From positions 620,001 to 684,000 of the forward strand of contig NZ_FKIF01000007.1 of assembly GCF_900078705.1 (NCBI RefSeq): a stretch of 64,000 bases of DNA. The letters run 5' to 3'. Below, piece by piece: positions 10,390-20,895 of this stretch. Both the position numbers and the translations under genes were made by a program. The stretch comes from Bordetella ansorpii. Lineage in GTDB: Bacteria > Pseudomonadota > Gammaproteobacteria > Burkholderiales > Burkholderiaceae_B. The first letter of the stretch is position 1; the number at the start of each line of letters is the position of its first letter. Below the pieces are notes generated by a model, which worked only from the letters and a program-made list of their open reading frames with translations, ran no database searches and was not told where the DNA came from.

Positions 10390-11099
10390 CGGGAAGACTC
10401 GAGCATGAACAGGCGGGACGGATTGCCCGCGACGTCGACCCGCTGGTCGGCCGCCAGGCTGACACGGCCTTCGGCCAGCCAGCGGGCCGCGGCCGGATAG
10501 GCCAGGTGTTCGACCTGAAGGACGCGCTGGGCCAGCGCCTCCGGGGTGTCATCGGCCAGCACGGGCACGCAGCCCTGGGCGATGATCGGCCCGTGGTCCA
10601 GCAGCGGGGTGACGAAATGGACGGTGCAGCCATGCACCCGCACGCCGGTGGCGATGGCCTGGGCGTGCGTATGCAGGCCCGGGAATGCCGGCAGCAGGGA
10701 CGGATGGATGTTGACCAGCCGGCCGGCGAAGCGGGCCACGAATCCGGGTGTCAGCACGCGCATGAAGCCCGCCAGCAACACGTAATCGGGCTGGTGGGGT
10801 TCGATGGCGGCGGCCAGCGCGGCATCGAAGGCCTCGCGATTGGGGTAGTCTTTATGGCTGACGGCCTGCGTGGCGATGCCCTGCGCGCGCGCCCAGTCCA
10901 GCCCGGCCGCGTCGGGGCGGCTGCTGATCACGGCGGCCACGTCGGCGGGCCAGCCTTCGGCGCGGCAGGCCTCGACCAGCGCCTGCATGTTGCTGCCCCG
11001 CCCCGAGATAAGCAGGACGAGGCGGCGGCGCGCGGCGCCCGGGGATTGGGCGGGGGGCGAAGAATCGGCGGAGAAATCCGGCAAGATGGGGCATTCCAT
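10386..11099 (-). CDS. purN: Phosphoribosylglycinamide formyltransferase 1
   Basis: Transfers a formyl group from 10-formyl-tetrahydrofolate to GAR, the third step of purine synthesis. The 237-residue product has the ligand loop LISGRGSNMQA (30-40) and the catalytic set Asn130, His132 (VNIHPSLLP) and Asp168 (LLDHGPI). Relative to E. coli PurN it has about 26 extra N-terminal residues, Pro/Ser/Ala-rich. The ATG at 11099 is the most upstream good candidate; a later start near the RRRLVLLISG segment is possible but has no obvious ribosome-binding site. Its TGA overlaps the start of the RNA methyltransferase gene, so the two are translationally coupled. It diverges from ribF across a 34-base gap. 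Confidence 0.94.
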   Translation of the reverse strand: MECPILPDFSADSSPPAQSPGAARRRLVLLISGRGSNMQALVEACRAEGWPADVAAVISSRPDAAGLDWARAQGIATQAVSHKDYPNREAFDAALAAAIEPHQPDYVLLAGFMRVLTPGFVARFAGRLVNIHPSLLPAFPGLHTHAQAIATGVRVHGCTVHFVTPLLDHGPIIAQGCVPVLADDTPEALAQRVLQVEHLAYPAAARWLAEGRVSLAADQRVDVAGNPSRLFMLESSR

Positions 11100-11133
11100 G
11101 AGCAAGGCAACCTGAAATTGTAAACTCTCGCTC

Positions 11134-12099
11134 GTGAAACCTCCGCTGCGCATTTATCGCTACCTGCCCCCGCCGTCCCAGCGCGCCCCGTGCGCCCTGA
11201 CCATCGGCAACTTCGACGGGGTCCATCTCGGCCACCAGGCCATCCTGTCTCGCGTGCGCCGCGAGGCGCAGGCCCGCGGCCTGACGCCCGCGGTGATGAC
11301 GTTCGAGCCGCATCCCCGCGAATACTTCGCCGCCCTGAACCAGCGTCCCGAGCTGGCGCCCACCCGCATCTTCGGCCTGCGCGACAAGCTGTCGGCGCTG
11401 GCGCGCGCGGGCATCGAGCGGGTGGTGGTCGAGCGCTTCAACGCGCGGCTGGCCGGCATGTCGGCCAACGCCTTCATCGAAGACCTGCTGGTCAATGGCC
11501 TGCAGACCCGCTGGCTGCTGGTGGGCGAGGACTTCCGCTACGGCGCCCGCCGCAGCGGCGACATCGACCTGCTGCGCGAGGCCGGCCTGCGCCATGGCTT
11601 CGACGTGCATACGCTGTCCGACGTGACCGACCGCCAGGGGCACCGCATTTCCAGCTCCGAGGTGCGCACCGCGCTGGCCGTGGGCGACCTGGCCCGCGCG
11701 CAGGACCTGCTGGGCCATCGGTTCCACATCAGCGGCCACGTCATCCACGGCCAGAAACTGGGCCGCACGCTGGGCTACCCCACGATGAACCTGCGCGTGG
11801 CGCCGCGCTGCGCGGCGCGCTCGGGCATTTACGTGGTGCGCGTGCTGGGCCTGGGCGACGCGCCGCGGCCCGCCGTGGCCAGCCTGGGCGTGCGCCCCAC
11901 CGTCGAAGACCATGGCCGCGTGCTGCTCGAGTCACACCTGCTCGATGGCCCCGCCGATGCTTACGGTAAACTCGTGCGCATCGAGTTCCTGCACAAGCTG
12001 CGGGACGAAGAAAAATTTCCCGACCTTCCTTCCCTGACTGCCGCCATCGCCGAAGACGCGCGAAACGCGCGCGCCTATTTTGCCGTTCATGGACTATAA
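11134..12099 (+). CDS. ribF: Bifunctional riboflavin kinase / FAD synthetase
   Basis: Converts riboflavin to FMN and FMN to FAD. The N-terminal adenylyltransferase domain has [11 protein letters not shown] (the HxGH-type nucleotide site, about residues 26-36) and the [10 protein letters not shown] motif. The C-terminal kinase domain has [11 protein letters not shown] and SLGVRPTVE. The 321-residue length is typical. It starts at GTG 11134 and ends by overlapping the first 11 bases of ileS, so translation of the two is coupled, the usual ribF-ileS-lspA order of proteobacteria. No FMN riboswitch fits in the 34-base gap to purN. Confidence 0.96.
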   Translation: MKPPLRIYRYLPPPSQRAPCALTIGNFDGVHLGHQAILSRVRREAQARGLTPAVMTFEPHPREYFAALNQRPELAPTRIFGLRDKLSALARAGIERVVVERFNARLAGMSANAFIEDLLVNGLQTRWLLVGEDFRYGARRSGDIDLLREAGLRHGFDVHTLSDVTDRQGHRISSSEVRTALAVGDLARAQDLLGHRFHISGHVIHGQKLGRTLGYPTMNLRVAPRCAARSGIYVVRVLGLGDAPRPAVASLGVRPTVEDHGRVLLESHLLDGPADAYGKLVRIEFLHKLRDEEKFPDLPSLTAAIAEDARNARAYFAVHGL

Positions 12100-14947
12100 A
12101 AAAACCCTCAACCTGCCCGACACTCCCTTCCCCATGCGCGGCGACCTCGCCAAGCGGGAACCGGCCTGGGTGGCCGAATGGGAAGAAAACCGCATCTACC
12201 AGGCGATCCGCGCCGCCAGCAATGGCCGCCCGCGTTTCGTGCTGCATGACGGCCCGCCCTACGCCAACGGCGACATCCACATCGGGCACGCGGTCAACAA
12301 GATCCTGAAGGACATCATCGTCAAGAGCCGCAACATGGCCGGCTTCGATGCACAGTACGTGCCGGGCTGGGACTGCCACGGCATGCCGATCGAGATCCAG
12401 ATCGAGAAGAAGTACGGCAAGAACCTGCCCGTGGCGGAAGTGCAGTCGCGCGCCCGCGCCTACGCGCTCGAGCAGATCGACCGCCAGCGCAAGGACTTCA
12501 AGCGCCTGGGGGTGCTGGGCGACTGGGACCGCCCGTATCTCACGATGAACTTCAGCAATGAAGCCGACGAGATCCGCGCGCTGGGCCGCATCCTGAAGAA
12601 GGGCTACGTGTTCCGTGGCCTGAAGCCCGTGAACTGGTGCTTCGACTGTGGCTCGGCCCTGGCCGAGGCCGAGGTCGAGTACGCCGACCGGGTCGACCCC
12701 GCCATCGACGTGGCCTTTCCCTTCGCCGACCGCGACGCGCTGGCCGCGGCCTTCGGCCTGAACTCGGTGGAAGACGGCGCCGCCGTCATCTGGACGACCA
12801 CGCCCTGGACCATCCCGTCCAACCAGGCCCTCAACGTCCATCCCGATTTCGACTACGTGCTGGTGCGCGCCACGCCCACGCCAGCCCACGGCCCGCTGCT
12901 GCTGCTGGCCGCCGAGCGCGTCGAGGAATGCCTGAAGACCTGGGGCCTGCAGGGCGAGGTCATCGCCACCGCCCGCGGCGCGGCGCTGGCCGGCCTGCGC
13001 ATGCGCCATCCGCTGGCCCACGTGGACGCCGGCTACGACCGCACCTCGCCCATCTACCTGGGCGACTACGTCACGCTGGACGCCGGCACGGGCATGGTCC
13101 ATTCGGCCCCCGCCTACGGCATCGAAGACTTCGTGTCCTGCAAGGAACACGGCATGCGCGACGAGGACATCATCAGCCCCGTCATGGGCGACGGCAAGTA
13201 CGTGCCCAGCCTGCCGCTGTTCGGCGGCGAGTCGATCTGGGACGCCAACCCCAGGATCGTCGAGACGCTGAAGTCGGCAGGGTCGCTGATGCACGTGGCC
13301 AAGCTGCCGCACAGCTACATGCACTGCTGGCGCCACAAGACGCCCATCATCTACCGCGCCACCAGCCAGTGGTTCGCCGGCATGGACGTCCAGCCCAACG
13401 ACGGCAGCGCGCGCTCCCTGCGCGAGACCGCGCTGGCCGCCATCGACGCCACCGATTTCTACCCCGCCTGGGGCCGCGCGCGCCTGCACGCCATGATCGC
13501 CAACCGTCCCGACTGGACACTGTCGCGCCAGCGCCAATGGGGCGTGCCGATGGCCTTCTTCGTGCACAAGGAAACCGGCGCGCTGCATCCGCGCACCGAG
13601 GAACTGCTCGAACAGGTCGCGCAACGCGTCGAGCAGCACGGCATCGAGGCCTGGCAAAGCCTGGATCCCCGCGACCTGCTGGGCGACGAGGCCGACCAGT
13701 ACGAAAAGAACCGCGACACGCTGGACGTGTGGTTCGATTCGGGCACCACGCACGCCACGGTGCTGGGCGGCAAGGACCACGACCTGGGCGGCTCGCACGG
13801 CGAGCAACTGGCCTGGCCCGCCGACCTGTACCTGGAAGGCTCCGACCAGCACCGCGGCTGGTTCCACTCGTCGCTGCTGACCGGCTGCATGCTGTATGGC
13901 CGCGCGCCCTACAAGGCCCTGCTGACCCACGGTTTCGTGGTCGACGGCCAGGGCCGCAAGATGAGCAAGTCGGTCGGCAACGTCATCGCGCCGCAGAAGG
14001 TGTCCGATTCGCTGGGCGCGGAAATCCTGCGCCTGTGGGTCGCCTCCACCGACTATTCGGGCGAGTTGTCGATCTCCGACGAGATCCTCAAGCGCGTGGT
14101 CGAGGGCTACCGCCGCATCCGCAACACGCTGCGCTTCCTGCTGGCCAACGTGGCCGACTTCGATCCGGCGACGCAGGCCGTGCCGCATGCCGAGCTGTTC
14201 GAGATCGACCGCTACGCGCTGGCCATGACCGCGCAGATGCAGGCCGACGTGCTGGGCAACTTCGACCGCTACGACTTCCACCCGGCCGTCTCGCGCCTGC
14301 AGACCTTCTGCTCGGAAGACCTGGGCGCGTTCTACCTGGACATCCTGAAAGACCGCCTGTACACCACGGCCGCCGACAGCCGCGCGCGCCGCTCGGCGCA
14401 GACGGCGCTGCTGGAGATCACGCAGACGCTGCTCAAGCTGATGGCGCCGATCCTGTCGTTCACGGCCGAGGAAGCCTGGACGCTGCTGGGCAACTCGACG
14501 CTCAAGCACCTGGGCGACGCGGCCCGCGCCACGATCTTCACCGAGGTCTATCACACGCTGCCGGCGCTCGACGACGCCGCGCTGACGGCCAAGTGGACGC
14601 GCCTGCGCGCCATCCGCGCCGAAGTGCAGCGCAGGCTCGAAGAAGTGCGCACGGCCGGCAACATCGGTTCGTCGCTGCAGGCCGAAGTCGACATCCGCGC
14701 CAGCGCGCAAGACCGCGAATGGCTGGCCAGCCTGGCGGACGACCTGCGCTTCGTGCTGATCGTCTCGCGCGCCACCGTGCACGAAGGCGAAGACCTGCAG
14801 GTGCAGATCACGCCGTCGTCGCACAAGAAGTGCGAGCGCTGCTGGCACTGGCGCGATGACGTGGGCTCGGATGCGGATCACCCCGAGATCTGCGGCCGCT
14901 GCGTGGCCAACCTGTTCGGCGCGGGCGAACCGCGCGAGAAGGCCTGA
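12089..14947 (+). CDS. ileS: Isoleucyl-tRNA synthetase
   Basis: Class I aminoacyl-tRNA synthetase charging tRNA-Ile, with an editing domain that clears Val-tRNA-Ile. The 952-residue product has the HIGH-type motif GDIHIGHA (61-68), the editing-domain signature region [12 protein letters not shown], and KMSKS in [10 protein letters not shown] (about 624). A C-terminal zinc ribbon has two cysteine pairs, CERC and CGRC, near 914-935. The start at 12089 gives [18 protein letters not shown], the family N-terminus, and lies inside the end of ribF. A gap of only 5 bases separates it from lspA. Confidence 0.97.
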   Translation: MDYKKTLNLPDTPFPMRGDLAKREPAWVAEWEENRIYQAIRAASNGRPRFVLHDGPPYANGDIHIGHAVNKILKDIIVKSRNMAGFDAQYVPGWDCHGMPIEIQIEKKYGKNLPVAEVQSRARAYALEQIDRQRKDFKRLGVLGDWDRPYLTMNFSNEADEIRALGRILKKGYVFRGLKPVNWCFDCGSALAEAEVEYADRVDPAIDVAFPFADRDALAAAFGLNSVEDGAAVIWTTTPWTIPSNQALNVHPDFDYVLVRATPTPAHGPLLLLAAERVEECLKTWGLQGEVIATARGAALAGLRMRHPLAHVDAGYDRTSPIYLGDYVTLDAGTGMVHSAPAYGIEDFVSCKEHGMRDEDIISPVMGDGKYVPSLPLFGGESIWDANPRIVETLKSAGSLMHVAKLPHSYMHCWRHKTPIIYRATSQWFAGMDVQPNDGSARSLRETALAAIDATDFYPAWGRARLHAMIANRPDWTLSRQRQWGVPMAFFVHKETGALHPRTEELLEQVAQRVEQHGIEAWQSLDPRDLLGDEADQYEKNRDTLDVWFDSGTTHATVLGGKDHDLGGSHGEQLAWPADLYLEGSDQHRGWFHSSLLTGCMLYGRAPYKALLTHGFVVDGQGRKMSKSVGNVIAPQKVSDSLGAEILRLWVASTDYSGELSISDEILKRVVEGYRRIRNTLRFLLANVADFDPATQAVPHAELFEIDRYALAMTAQMQADVLGNFDRYDFHPAVSRLQTFCSEDLGAFYLDILKDRLYTTAADSRARRSAQTALLEITQTLLKLMAPILSFTAEEAWTLLGNSTLKHLGDAARATIFTEVYHTLPALDDAALTAKWTRLRAIRAEVQRRLEEVRTAGNIGSSLQAEVDIRASAQDREWLASLADDLRFVLIVSRATVHEGEDLQVQITPSSHKKCERCWHWRDDVGSDADHPEICGRCVANLFGAGEPREKA

Positions 14948-14952
14948 CTTTC

Positions 14953-15465
14953 ATGACGACGGACGTTTCCGCCGCTCCCCGCTCCCACCTGGCGCGCTGG
15001 CTCGGCCTGGCCGTCCTGATCATCGTTTTCGATCAGGCGACCAAGCTGTACTTCGACAATGCGTTCTCGTACGGCCAGCGCCTGAACGTGCTGCCTTTCT
15101 TCGACTTCACGCTGATGTACAACCGCGGCGCGGCCTTCAGCTTCCTGGCCCGCGAAGAAGGCTGGCAGCGCTGGCTGTTCACGCTGCTGGGCATCGGCGC
15201 GGCGGTCTTCATCACCTGGATGCTGCGCCGTACCAGGGGCCAGCCGCGTTTCTGCCTGGCGCTGACCATGATCATGGGCGGCGCGCTGGGCAACGTGATC
15301 GACCGCGTGGCCTATGGCCACGTCGTGGACTTCCTGCTGTTCTACTGGCGCGACTGGTACTATCCGGCCTTCAATCTGGCCGACGTGGGCATCACCTGCG
15401 GCGCGGTGCTGCTGGTGCTCGACGAGATACTGCGCGCCCGCAAGACGCGCGCTGCCGGCGGCTAG
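14953..15465 (+). CDS. lspA: Lipoprotein signal peptidase (signal peptidase II)
   Basis: Inner-membrane aspartyl peptidase that removes signal peptides from diacylglyceryl-modified prolipoproteins. The 170-residue product has four hydrophobic segments and the two catalytic aspartates in the expected motifs, VVDF (Asp126) and FNLAD (Asp144), plus the conserved YNRGAAFS and GNVIDR stretches. Starting at 14953 it begins with a short hydrophilic N-terminus before the first membrane span. It belongs to the ribF-ileS-lspA operon. Confidence 0.96.
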   Translation: MTTDVSAAPRSHLARWLGLAVLIIVFDQATKLYFDNAFSYGQRLNVLPFFDFTLMYNRGAAFSFLAREEGWQRWLFTLLGIGAAVFITWMLRRTRGQPRFCLALTMIMGGALGNVIDRVAYGHVVDFLLFYWRDWYYPAFNLADVGITCGAVLLVLDEILRARKTRAAGG

Positions 15466-15503
15466 CCCGCACAATGGCCTGATCCCACCCTGACACGCCC
15501 GCC

Positions 15504-16706
15504 ATGCTAGACCTCGCACGCAAACGCATCGTCATCGGAATGAGCGGCGGCATCGCCTGCTACAAGATCGCCGAACTGGTGCGCCGCATGACCGAACAGG
15601 GCGCCGTCGTCGACGTCGTCATGACCGAGGCGGCGACGCATTTCATCACGCCCGTCACCATGCAGGCCCTGTCGGGCCGGCCCGTGTTCGTGGATGCCTG
15701 GGATGCGCGCGTGCCCAACAACATGGCGCACATCGACCTGACGCGCGGCGCCGACGCGGTGCTGATCGCGCCGGCCAGCGCCGATTTCATGGCCAAGCTG
15801 GTACATGGCCTGGCCGACGACCTGCTGTCCACGCTGTGCCTGGCACGCGCCTGCCCCTTGCTGGTGGCGCCCGCCATGAACCGCGAGATGTGGGCCAATC
15901 CAGCCACGCAGCGCAACGTCGCCCAGTTGCGCGCCGACGGCATCAGCGTGCTGGGGCCGGCCGCGGGCGAACAGGCCTGCGGCGAGACCGGCAGCGGCCG
16001 CATGCTCGAACCGCACGAGATCCTGGCCGACCTGATCGCCTCGTTCCAGCCCAAGCTGCTGGCGGGCCGCCATTTGCTGCTGACGGCGGGCCCCACGTCC
16101 GAGCCGGTCGATCCGGTGCGCGTACTCAGCAACCGGTCGTCGGGCAAGACCGGCTACGCGCTGGCGCGCGCCGCGCATGAGGCCGGCGCGCGGGTCACGC
16201 TCATCACCGGCGCCACCGCCCTGCCCGTGCCGCGCGGCGTCACCGCGCTGCAGGTGATGACGGCGCGCCAGATGCACGATGCCGTCATGGCCAGCGCCGG
16301 CGATGCCGACGTCTTCGTGGCCGTGGCCGCGGTGGCCGACTGGCGTATCAAGAACGTCAGCGACCAGAAGCTGAAGAAGACCTCCGAGGGCGGCGGCGCC
16401 CCCGTGATGGAATTCGAACCCAATCCCGACATCCTGGCCGAAGTGGCGCGCCTGCCCAATGGGCCGTGGTGCGTGGGCTTCGCGGCCGAGACCGAGAAGC
16501 TCGCCGAGCATGCCGAGGCCAAGCGCCAGCGCAAGGGCATCCCTCTGCTGGTGGGCAATCTGGCGCACAAGGTCATGGACGCGGACACCACCGAACTGGT
16601 GCTGTTCGACGAGTCCGGCGTGCATCCGCTGCCGCCCGCCTCCAAGCTGGACGCGGCACGCCGGTTGGTGGCCGAGATCGCGGCGCGCTTGCCTCGCAAG
16701 CGCTGA
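15504..16706 (+). CDS. coaBC: Bifunctional CoaBC (phosphopantothenoylcysteine synthetase/decarboxylase)
   Basis: Makes 4'-phosphopantetheine for coenzyme A in two steps. The N-terminal flavoprotein decarboxylase half has GGIACYK, the catalytic His76 in NNMAHIDL, PAMNREMW, and the cysteine in GEQACGETGSGRM. The C-terminal synthetase half begins at LLLTAGPTSEPVDPVRVLSNRSSGK and includes VAAVADWR and KLKKT. The 400-residue length is normal. Here it is followed by about 5.3 kb of other genes before dut, instead of dut directly. Confidence 0.96.
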   Translation: MLDLARKRIVIGMSGGIACYKIAELVRRMTEQGAVVDVVMTEAATHFITPVTMQALSGRPVFVDAWDARVPNNMAHIDLTRGADAVLIAPASADFMAKLVHGLADDLLSTLCLARACPLLVAPAMNREMWANPATQRNVAQLRADGISVLGPAAGEQACGETGSGRMLEPHEILADLIASFQPKLLAGRHLLLTAGPTSEPVDPVRVLSNRSSGKTGYALARAAHEAGARVTLITGATALPVPRGVTALQVMTARQMHDAVMASAGDADVFVAVAAVADWRIKNVSDQKLKKTSEGGGAPVMEFEPNPDILAEVARLPNGPWCVGFAAETEKLAEHAEAKRQRKGIPLLVGNLAHKVMDADTTELVLFDESGVHPLPPASKLDAARRLVAEIAARLPRKR

Positions 16707-16757
16707 TACGACGGCACGACCGGCGGGGTCTTGCGTACAGGCTTGTCGCAAGCCACG

Positions 16758-17795
16758 CTAGCGCAAGGCTTCTTCGGACCACGCGGCCAGCGGCAATGGC
16801 GAGCCATCGACGATGCGCGCCATCATCAGCCGCAGTTCATCGCCTCCGCCCCGCGAGCTGGGATGGCGGTACGGCGTGACCGGCAGCCACTGCCCATCCG
16901 CGCCGCGCTCGGCCATCACGAAACGAAAGGTGTAATACCCCGCGATCCCCATGCGCAGGTCGGTCACCACCAGCGCATCGCCCAAGGCGTCGTAGCGCAG
17001 CCAGTCGTCGGTGAACCAGCGCAGGCGCTGGTGCAGCGGCACGTCTTCCAGCGCGGCGGCCAGATCCGCATGGCGCGACAGGCGCAGGGTCTCGGGCGGC
17101 GAGCGGTCCAGCCAGCCGCTGACGCCTTCGTAGTAATCGCCTTCGGGGGTGGTCGCCACGACACGCCACAACAAGGTATTGAAGGGCATGGGGGTGCCGA
17201 TGACGCGGTCGACCGGCACCCCCTGCCGGCCCAGTTCGGCCAGCACCCGCTGCTCGGCCTGCCAACGCCCGGCCAGGCCGGCCAACAGATAGAGCGCACC
17301 GAACACCACCGTGGCCGCCATGGCGCGCTGCGTGCGCGCGGTGACGCCGGCCATGCCCGCCGCCGCCACCGCGAACAGCATGGGCAGCGTATAGACCGGA
17401 TCGATGATGAAGATGGCCGACCAGCTTTCAGGCGTCCAGGCCAGCGGCCAGAACAGCTGCGTGCCATAGACCGTGAACGCATCCAGTACGGGATGGGTGA
17501 TCAGCACCAGCCAGAGGGTCAGCAGCAACCGCCATGGACTGTATGGCGCCTGCGGCCATCGCTTGCGGATCAGCCAGGCCATCAGGGCGGCCAGCGCGGT
17601 CAGCACGAACACCGAATGCGAGAAGCCGCGGTGATAGGTCATGGACGACACCGGATCGGCATAGCGCACCAGCACGTCCAGATCGGGCAGCGTGCCCAGC
17701 ATGGCGCCATACAGCAGGGCTTTACGTCCCTGCGAGCGTCCCAGCAGCGCGCCCTGTATGCCGGCGCCCAGCACCGCTTGCGTCACAGAATCCAT
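16758..17795 (-). CDS. YdjM-type membrane protein, putative metal-dependent hydrolase (DUF457-like)
   Basis: Product of 345 residues when started at the ATG at 17795, giving MDSVTQAVLGAGIQGALLG, a typical beginning of this family. The N-terminal half has several membrane spans and the conserved histidine motifs YHRGFSHSVFV and ITHPVLDAFTVYGTQL, which are the proposed metal ligands. The C-terminal ~150 residues are soluble and less conserved. The family is annotated as inner-membrane metal-dependent hydrolases, but the substrate is unknown. It lies convergent with coaBC (51-base gap) and divergent from the dedA-like gene. Confidence 0.8.
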   Translation of the reverse strand: MDSVTQAVLGAGIQGALLGRSQGRKALLYGAMLGTLPDLDVLVRYADPVSSMTYHRGFSHSVFVLTALAALMAWLIRKRWPQAPYSPWRLLLTLWLVLITHPVLDAFTVYGTQLFWPLAWTPESWSAIFIIDPVYTLPMLFAVAAAGMAGVTARTQRAMAATVVFGALYLLAGLAGRWQAEQRVLAELGRQGVPVDRVIGTPMPFNTLLWRVVATTPEGDYYEGVSGWLDRSPPETLRLSRHADLAAALEDVPLHQRLRWFTDDWLRYDALGDALVVTDLRMGIAGYYTFRFVMAERGADGQWLPVTPYRHPSSRGGGDELRLMMARIVDGSPLPLAAWSEEALR

Positions 17796-17977
17796 GGATA
17801 CTTCAATCCCGAAAATGCGTTGAACCCGCCCCTGGCGCCGGACACCCCTCTGAAGAGGGTGTTTTACGCACAGCCACGGGTTCGACGCGAAACCCCTTTC
17901 GCCAGCCCGGCGCCGCCCCGCGCGGCCCATTCGGGCAGGCGTTAAGATACAGGACGCTCGGGCTTTCTCATCAATAC

Positions 17978-18613
17978 ATGGACACATACATCGAACAGGT
18001 TGGCGCCTTCATCCAGGCCAACCAGGAATGGGCTGGGCTGATCACGTTTCTGCTGACGCTGGGCGAATCGCTGCTGGTGGTCGGCCTGTTCATCCCCGCC
18101 ACCGCCCTGCTGCTGATCACCGGCGGCCTGATCGGTTCGGGCACGCTGTCGCCCTGGAGCGTGCTGGCCTGGGGCGTGGCGGGCGCCGTGGTGGGCGATG
18201 CCGTTTCCTATGCCATCGGCCGCTGGATGGGTCCGGGCGTGCTGCGCCGCTGGCCGCTGAGCCGCCAGCGCGCCAACGTCGCGCGGGCAAGGCTGTTCTT
18301 CTGGCGCTTCGGGTTCGCCTCGGTGGTGATCGGCCGCTTCCTGGGCCCGCTGCGTTCGACCGTGCCCACCGTGGCCGGCGTGATGCGCATGGATCACTGG
18401 CGCTTCCAGGCGGCCAACGTGCTGTCGGCCGTGCTGTGGCTGCCGCTGATGCTGGCGCCCGGCTATCTCACCGCGCGTGGCCTGGGCGCGGCCCGCGACG
18501 CCCAGCAGCTCACCCTGGGGGTGGGCGTGGTCGCTTCGATCCTGATCGGCGGCGGCCTGCTGCACATGCTGATGCGCAAGCGCCGCCCCGCCACCGAACG
18601 CCGCGGCAACTGA
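17978..18613 (+). CDS. DedA/SNARE-associated family membrane protein
   Basis: Polytopic inner-membrane protein of 211 residues. DedA proteins affect membrane homeostasis, and some members translocate lipid carriers or phosphatidylethanolamine; which applies here is unknown. Visible family signs are the acidic ES in LTLGESLLVVGLFIPA, the GDAVSYAIGRWMG stretch, and the basic-proline segment ARLFFWRFGFASVVIGRFLGPLRSTVP, which carries the functionally important arginines. The last span is followed by a basic cytoplasmic tail. The ATG at 17978 is the first that precedes the expected N-terminus. A 13-base gap links it to the next gene. Confidence 0.9.
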   Translation: MDTYIEQVGAFIQANQEWAGLITFLLTLGESLLVVGLFIPATALLLITGGLIGSGTLSPWSVLAWGVAGAVVGDAVSYAIGRWMGPGVLRRWPLSRQRANVARARLFFWRFGFASVVIGRFLGPLRSTVPTVAGVMRMDHWRFQAANVLSAVLWLPLMLAPGYLTARGLGAARDAQQLTLGVGVVASILIGGGLLHMLMRKRRPATERRGN

Positions 18614-18626
18614 CCGGAACCCCACC

Positions 18627-19205
18627 ATGAGCCTGCCCGGAGAACCCAAGAACGGCGATTTCGCCAGCTACGTCGAGGCCCTGGGCCGCACCGGCATGCA
18701 GGCGCCCGGCCAGGTGGTCAAGCCCACCCGCGCCGAGAAAAAGACCCGGCGCCAGGCCATCGCGCACCAGGAACAGCAGTTCCCCGATGCCGTGCCCGGC
18801 GGGCCGCAGGCCTCGCAATGGGATACCGGCTGGGGCCGCAACGACGGCAAGCCGCCGCCCTCGTCCGCCAAGCCGGTCCCCCGGCCGCAGCGCGGTACGC
18901 CGGGCGGCTTCGCGGCGGGGTCGCCCGAGGCGTCGCCGCAGTTGGCCAAGCTGGCCTCGCATCGCCGCGTGGCGTTCGTGATGACGATCATCGCGGCGCT
19001 GCTGGCCTGGAATGCCGTCACCACCGTGATCGGCGCGCTGAACAACGAGCCGGTGCGGATGGAAAACTTCTTCCCGGCGCTGTTCTGGGGCTTCGTGTCC
19101 CTGATGCTGTTCAAGTCGGCACGCGGCCTGCGAGCCAAGGCGCGGCAAGGGGCGTTGCCGCAGTATGGAAAACTGGATTCGCTGGGCAAGGGCGGCGACG
19201 CTTGA
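18627..19205 (+). CDS. Small membrane protein, unknown function
   Basis: Product of 192 residues. Residues 1-110 are hydrophilic and Pro/Gly/Lys-rich with no recognisable domain. Two hydrophobic segments follow (about 115-136 and 148-162), then a short basic tail. It starts 13 bases after the dedA-like gene, so the two probably share a transcript. The layout, a long soluble head followed by a hairpin of two membrane spans, suggests an inner-membrane protein with the N-terminus in the cytoplasm. No family recognised. Confidence 0.75.
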   Translation: MSLPGEPKNGDFASYVEALGRTGMQAPGQVVKPTRAEKKTRRQAIAHQEQQFPDAVPGGPQASQWDTGWGRNDGKPPPSSAKPVPRPQRGTPGGFAAGSPEASPQLAKLASHRRVAFVMTIIAALLAWNAVTTVIGALNNEPVRMENFFPALFWGFVSLMLFKSARGLRAKARQGALPQYGKLDSLGKGGDA

Positions 19206-19728
19206 CGCCCCCGGCGGGCGAGGTGCCCGCAGAGCGCGACACCGCACGCCAAACCGCGCTTTGCACGATGTTACGAAGAGAGTGCGGTGCCCCGCTGCGG
19301 CCGGAAGGGGAATCCAGACAATCGGGCGCGCGGCCCTGCCGGACACTTCTTTTGCAAATGAACGGTAGGCGTCAGCCCGCCGCTCCTGTAGGCTTGGGTG
19401 GTCGATCCGATGCAGGCGACATGTCATCACCCAGCGTGAGCACCGAGCAGGCTCGGAGGTCGCTGCGGCATTCGCCTGCGCCGCCCCTCTCCCACCCCGG
19501 CAAGCATCAGGACCGCCGCCGCCCTCTCCTGCCAAGCGCACGCCGCCACGGCCGAGGCACGGCTGAATTGGCGCGCACTGGCCCGGCCACGACTCAAGCC
19601 CCCCTATCCACTGCCCGGAGCGCGCAGGCCCACGCCCGCACCGCCGAACCCGGCCCGTCCGTCCGCTGAGTGTCGGACGCTCAGGGCAGCGCCGTCCCGG
19701 CACGACGGCACCACAACAGGCGCAGAAC
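19206..19728. other. Intergenic region, no gene seen
   Basis: About 520 bases with no open frame that looks like a real protein and no tRNA fold. It holds several short GC-rich inverted repeats, for example CCGAGC-AG-GCTCGG near 19446 and TGAGTGTC/GACGCTCA near 19668, but none with a T-tract. It precedes the metallopeptidase gene and may hold its promoter. Confidence 0.5.
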
Positions 19729-20895
19729 ATGAAGAGCCCATCACCCGCAGTGCAACGCAGCCCCCCCGAGGCGGCTTGGAAACCCCGCGCCTATCGATGC
19801 GTATGCCGCCGGCGGATATTTTTCAGGAACACCCAGTGCCTGGCCTGTGGCGCCGCGCTGGGCTACGTCCCCTCGCGGCACAACGTCTATCCGCTCTGGC
19901 CCGGTCACCGGCCGCAGACGTGGCGTATCACGGCAGACAGGGACGGCAGTGCTCCGCTATATCGGCGGTGCGCAAATTTTGCCACCGCGGCGGCATGCAA
20001 TTGGCTGATCGAACCGGACGAGGGCGAAACCGTGCGTTTCTGCCGCTCGTGCCGCCTCAACCGCACCATTCCCGATCTTTCCCAGCCGCGCAATCCTCCA
20101 TTGTGGCTCGGCATGGAACGGGCCAAGCGCAGGCTGGTGTCGCAATTGATCGGGCTGGGCCTTCCCGTGGCGTCAAAGGTCTCGGAAGACCCGGAACACG
20201 GCCTGGCGTATGACTTCCTCTGCAGCGTCGATGGGCAGCGACGCGTGATGACCGGCCATGCGGGCGGCATCATCACCATCAATCTGGAAGAGGCCGACGA
20301 CGCGGCGCGCGAACGCATCCGGGTCGTCATGGGCGAGCCCTACCGGACCCTGCTCGGCCATTTTCGCCATGAAGTCGGTCATTACTACTGGGACCGGCTG
20401 GTGAAGGGCAAGCCCTGGCAACCAGAAGGGCGGCAGCTCTTCGGTGACGAGCGCCAGGACTATCGCAGCGCGCTGGAGGCGAACTACAGCGGCGGCCCGC
20501 CAGAGGACTGGCCGCAACGGTTCGTCAGTGCCTACGCGAGCATCCATCCCTATGAAGATTGGGCGGAGACCTGGTCGCATTATCTGCACCTGCGCGATAC
20601 GCTGGACACCGCGGTGAGCTTCGGCATCGAGGGGGCGCACGAGGAGGACGAACGCTCGACTTTCGGTCCTGCCGACCTGTGGCGGCCAGACGCGTCCAAC
20701 AAGGAGATATTCCTGGACATGCTTAACCGATGGGTACGTATCACGAGCGTCATGAACGAGATGTCCCGGGCGATGGGACAGCACGATTTCTATCCCTTCG
20801 TGCTGCCCCATGCTGCGGTCGCGAAACTGCATTTCATCCATTGCGTCGTGTCCCAGGACATGGCCGATATTCCGGCACGGACGGCAGGAACATGA
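19729..20895 (+). CDS. Putative zinc-binding metallopeptidase with N-terminal zinc ribbon
   Basis: Product of 388 residues. The N-terminal part has cysteine pairs arranged as a zinc ribbon (Cys24, Cys26, Cys37, Cys40), then another pair in FCRSCRLN near 105. A central HEVGH (214-218) in FRHEVGHYYWD is a zincin-type HExxH catalytic motif; EDWAETWSHYLH near 285 may supply a further ligand. This matches the group annotated as putative zinc-binding metallopeptidases, whose substrate is not known. No signal peptide is visible. Its stop overlaps the start of the transglutaminase-like gene (ATGA), so the two are translationally coupled. Codon use is visibly less GC-biased than in neighbouring genes, which may point to acquisition. 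Confidence 0.82.
   Translation: MKSPSPAVQRSPPEAAWKPRAYRCVCRRRIFFRNTQCLACGAALGYVPSRHNVYPLWPGHRPQTWRITADRDGSAPLYRRCANFATAAACNWLIEPDEGETVRFCRSCRLNRTIPDLSQPRNPPLWLGMERAKRRLVSQLIGLGLPVASKVSEDPEHGLAYDFLCSVDGQRRVMTGHAGGIITINLEEADDAARERIRVVMGEPYRTLLGHFRHEVGHYYWDRLVKGKPWQPEGRQLFGDERQDYRSALEANYSGGPPEDWPQRFVSAYASIHPYEDWAETWSHYLHLRDTLDTAVSFGIEGAHEEDERSTFGPADLWRPDASNKEIFLDMLNRWVRITSVMNEMSRAMGQHDFYPFVLPHAAVAKLHFIHCVVSQDMADIPARTAGT

Noticed and set aside
11741-14881. A 1,046-codon minus-strand frame opposite ileS
   Set aside because: Composition is His/Gln/Arg/Gly-rich without motifs; ileS on the plus strand has every expected motif.
17840-17870. Stem-loop ACACCCCTC/GAGGGTGT followed by TTTT as a terminator
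   Set aside because: It lies in the divergent gap between two genes, with no plus-strand gene ending before it, and the stem has a bulge; I cannot assign it a role.
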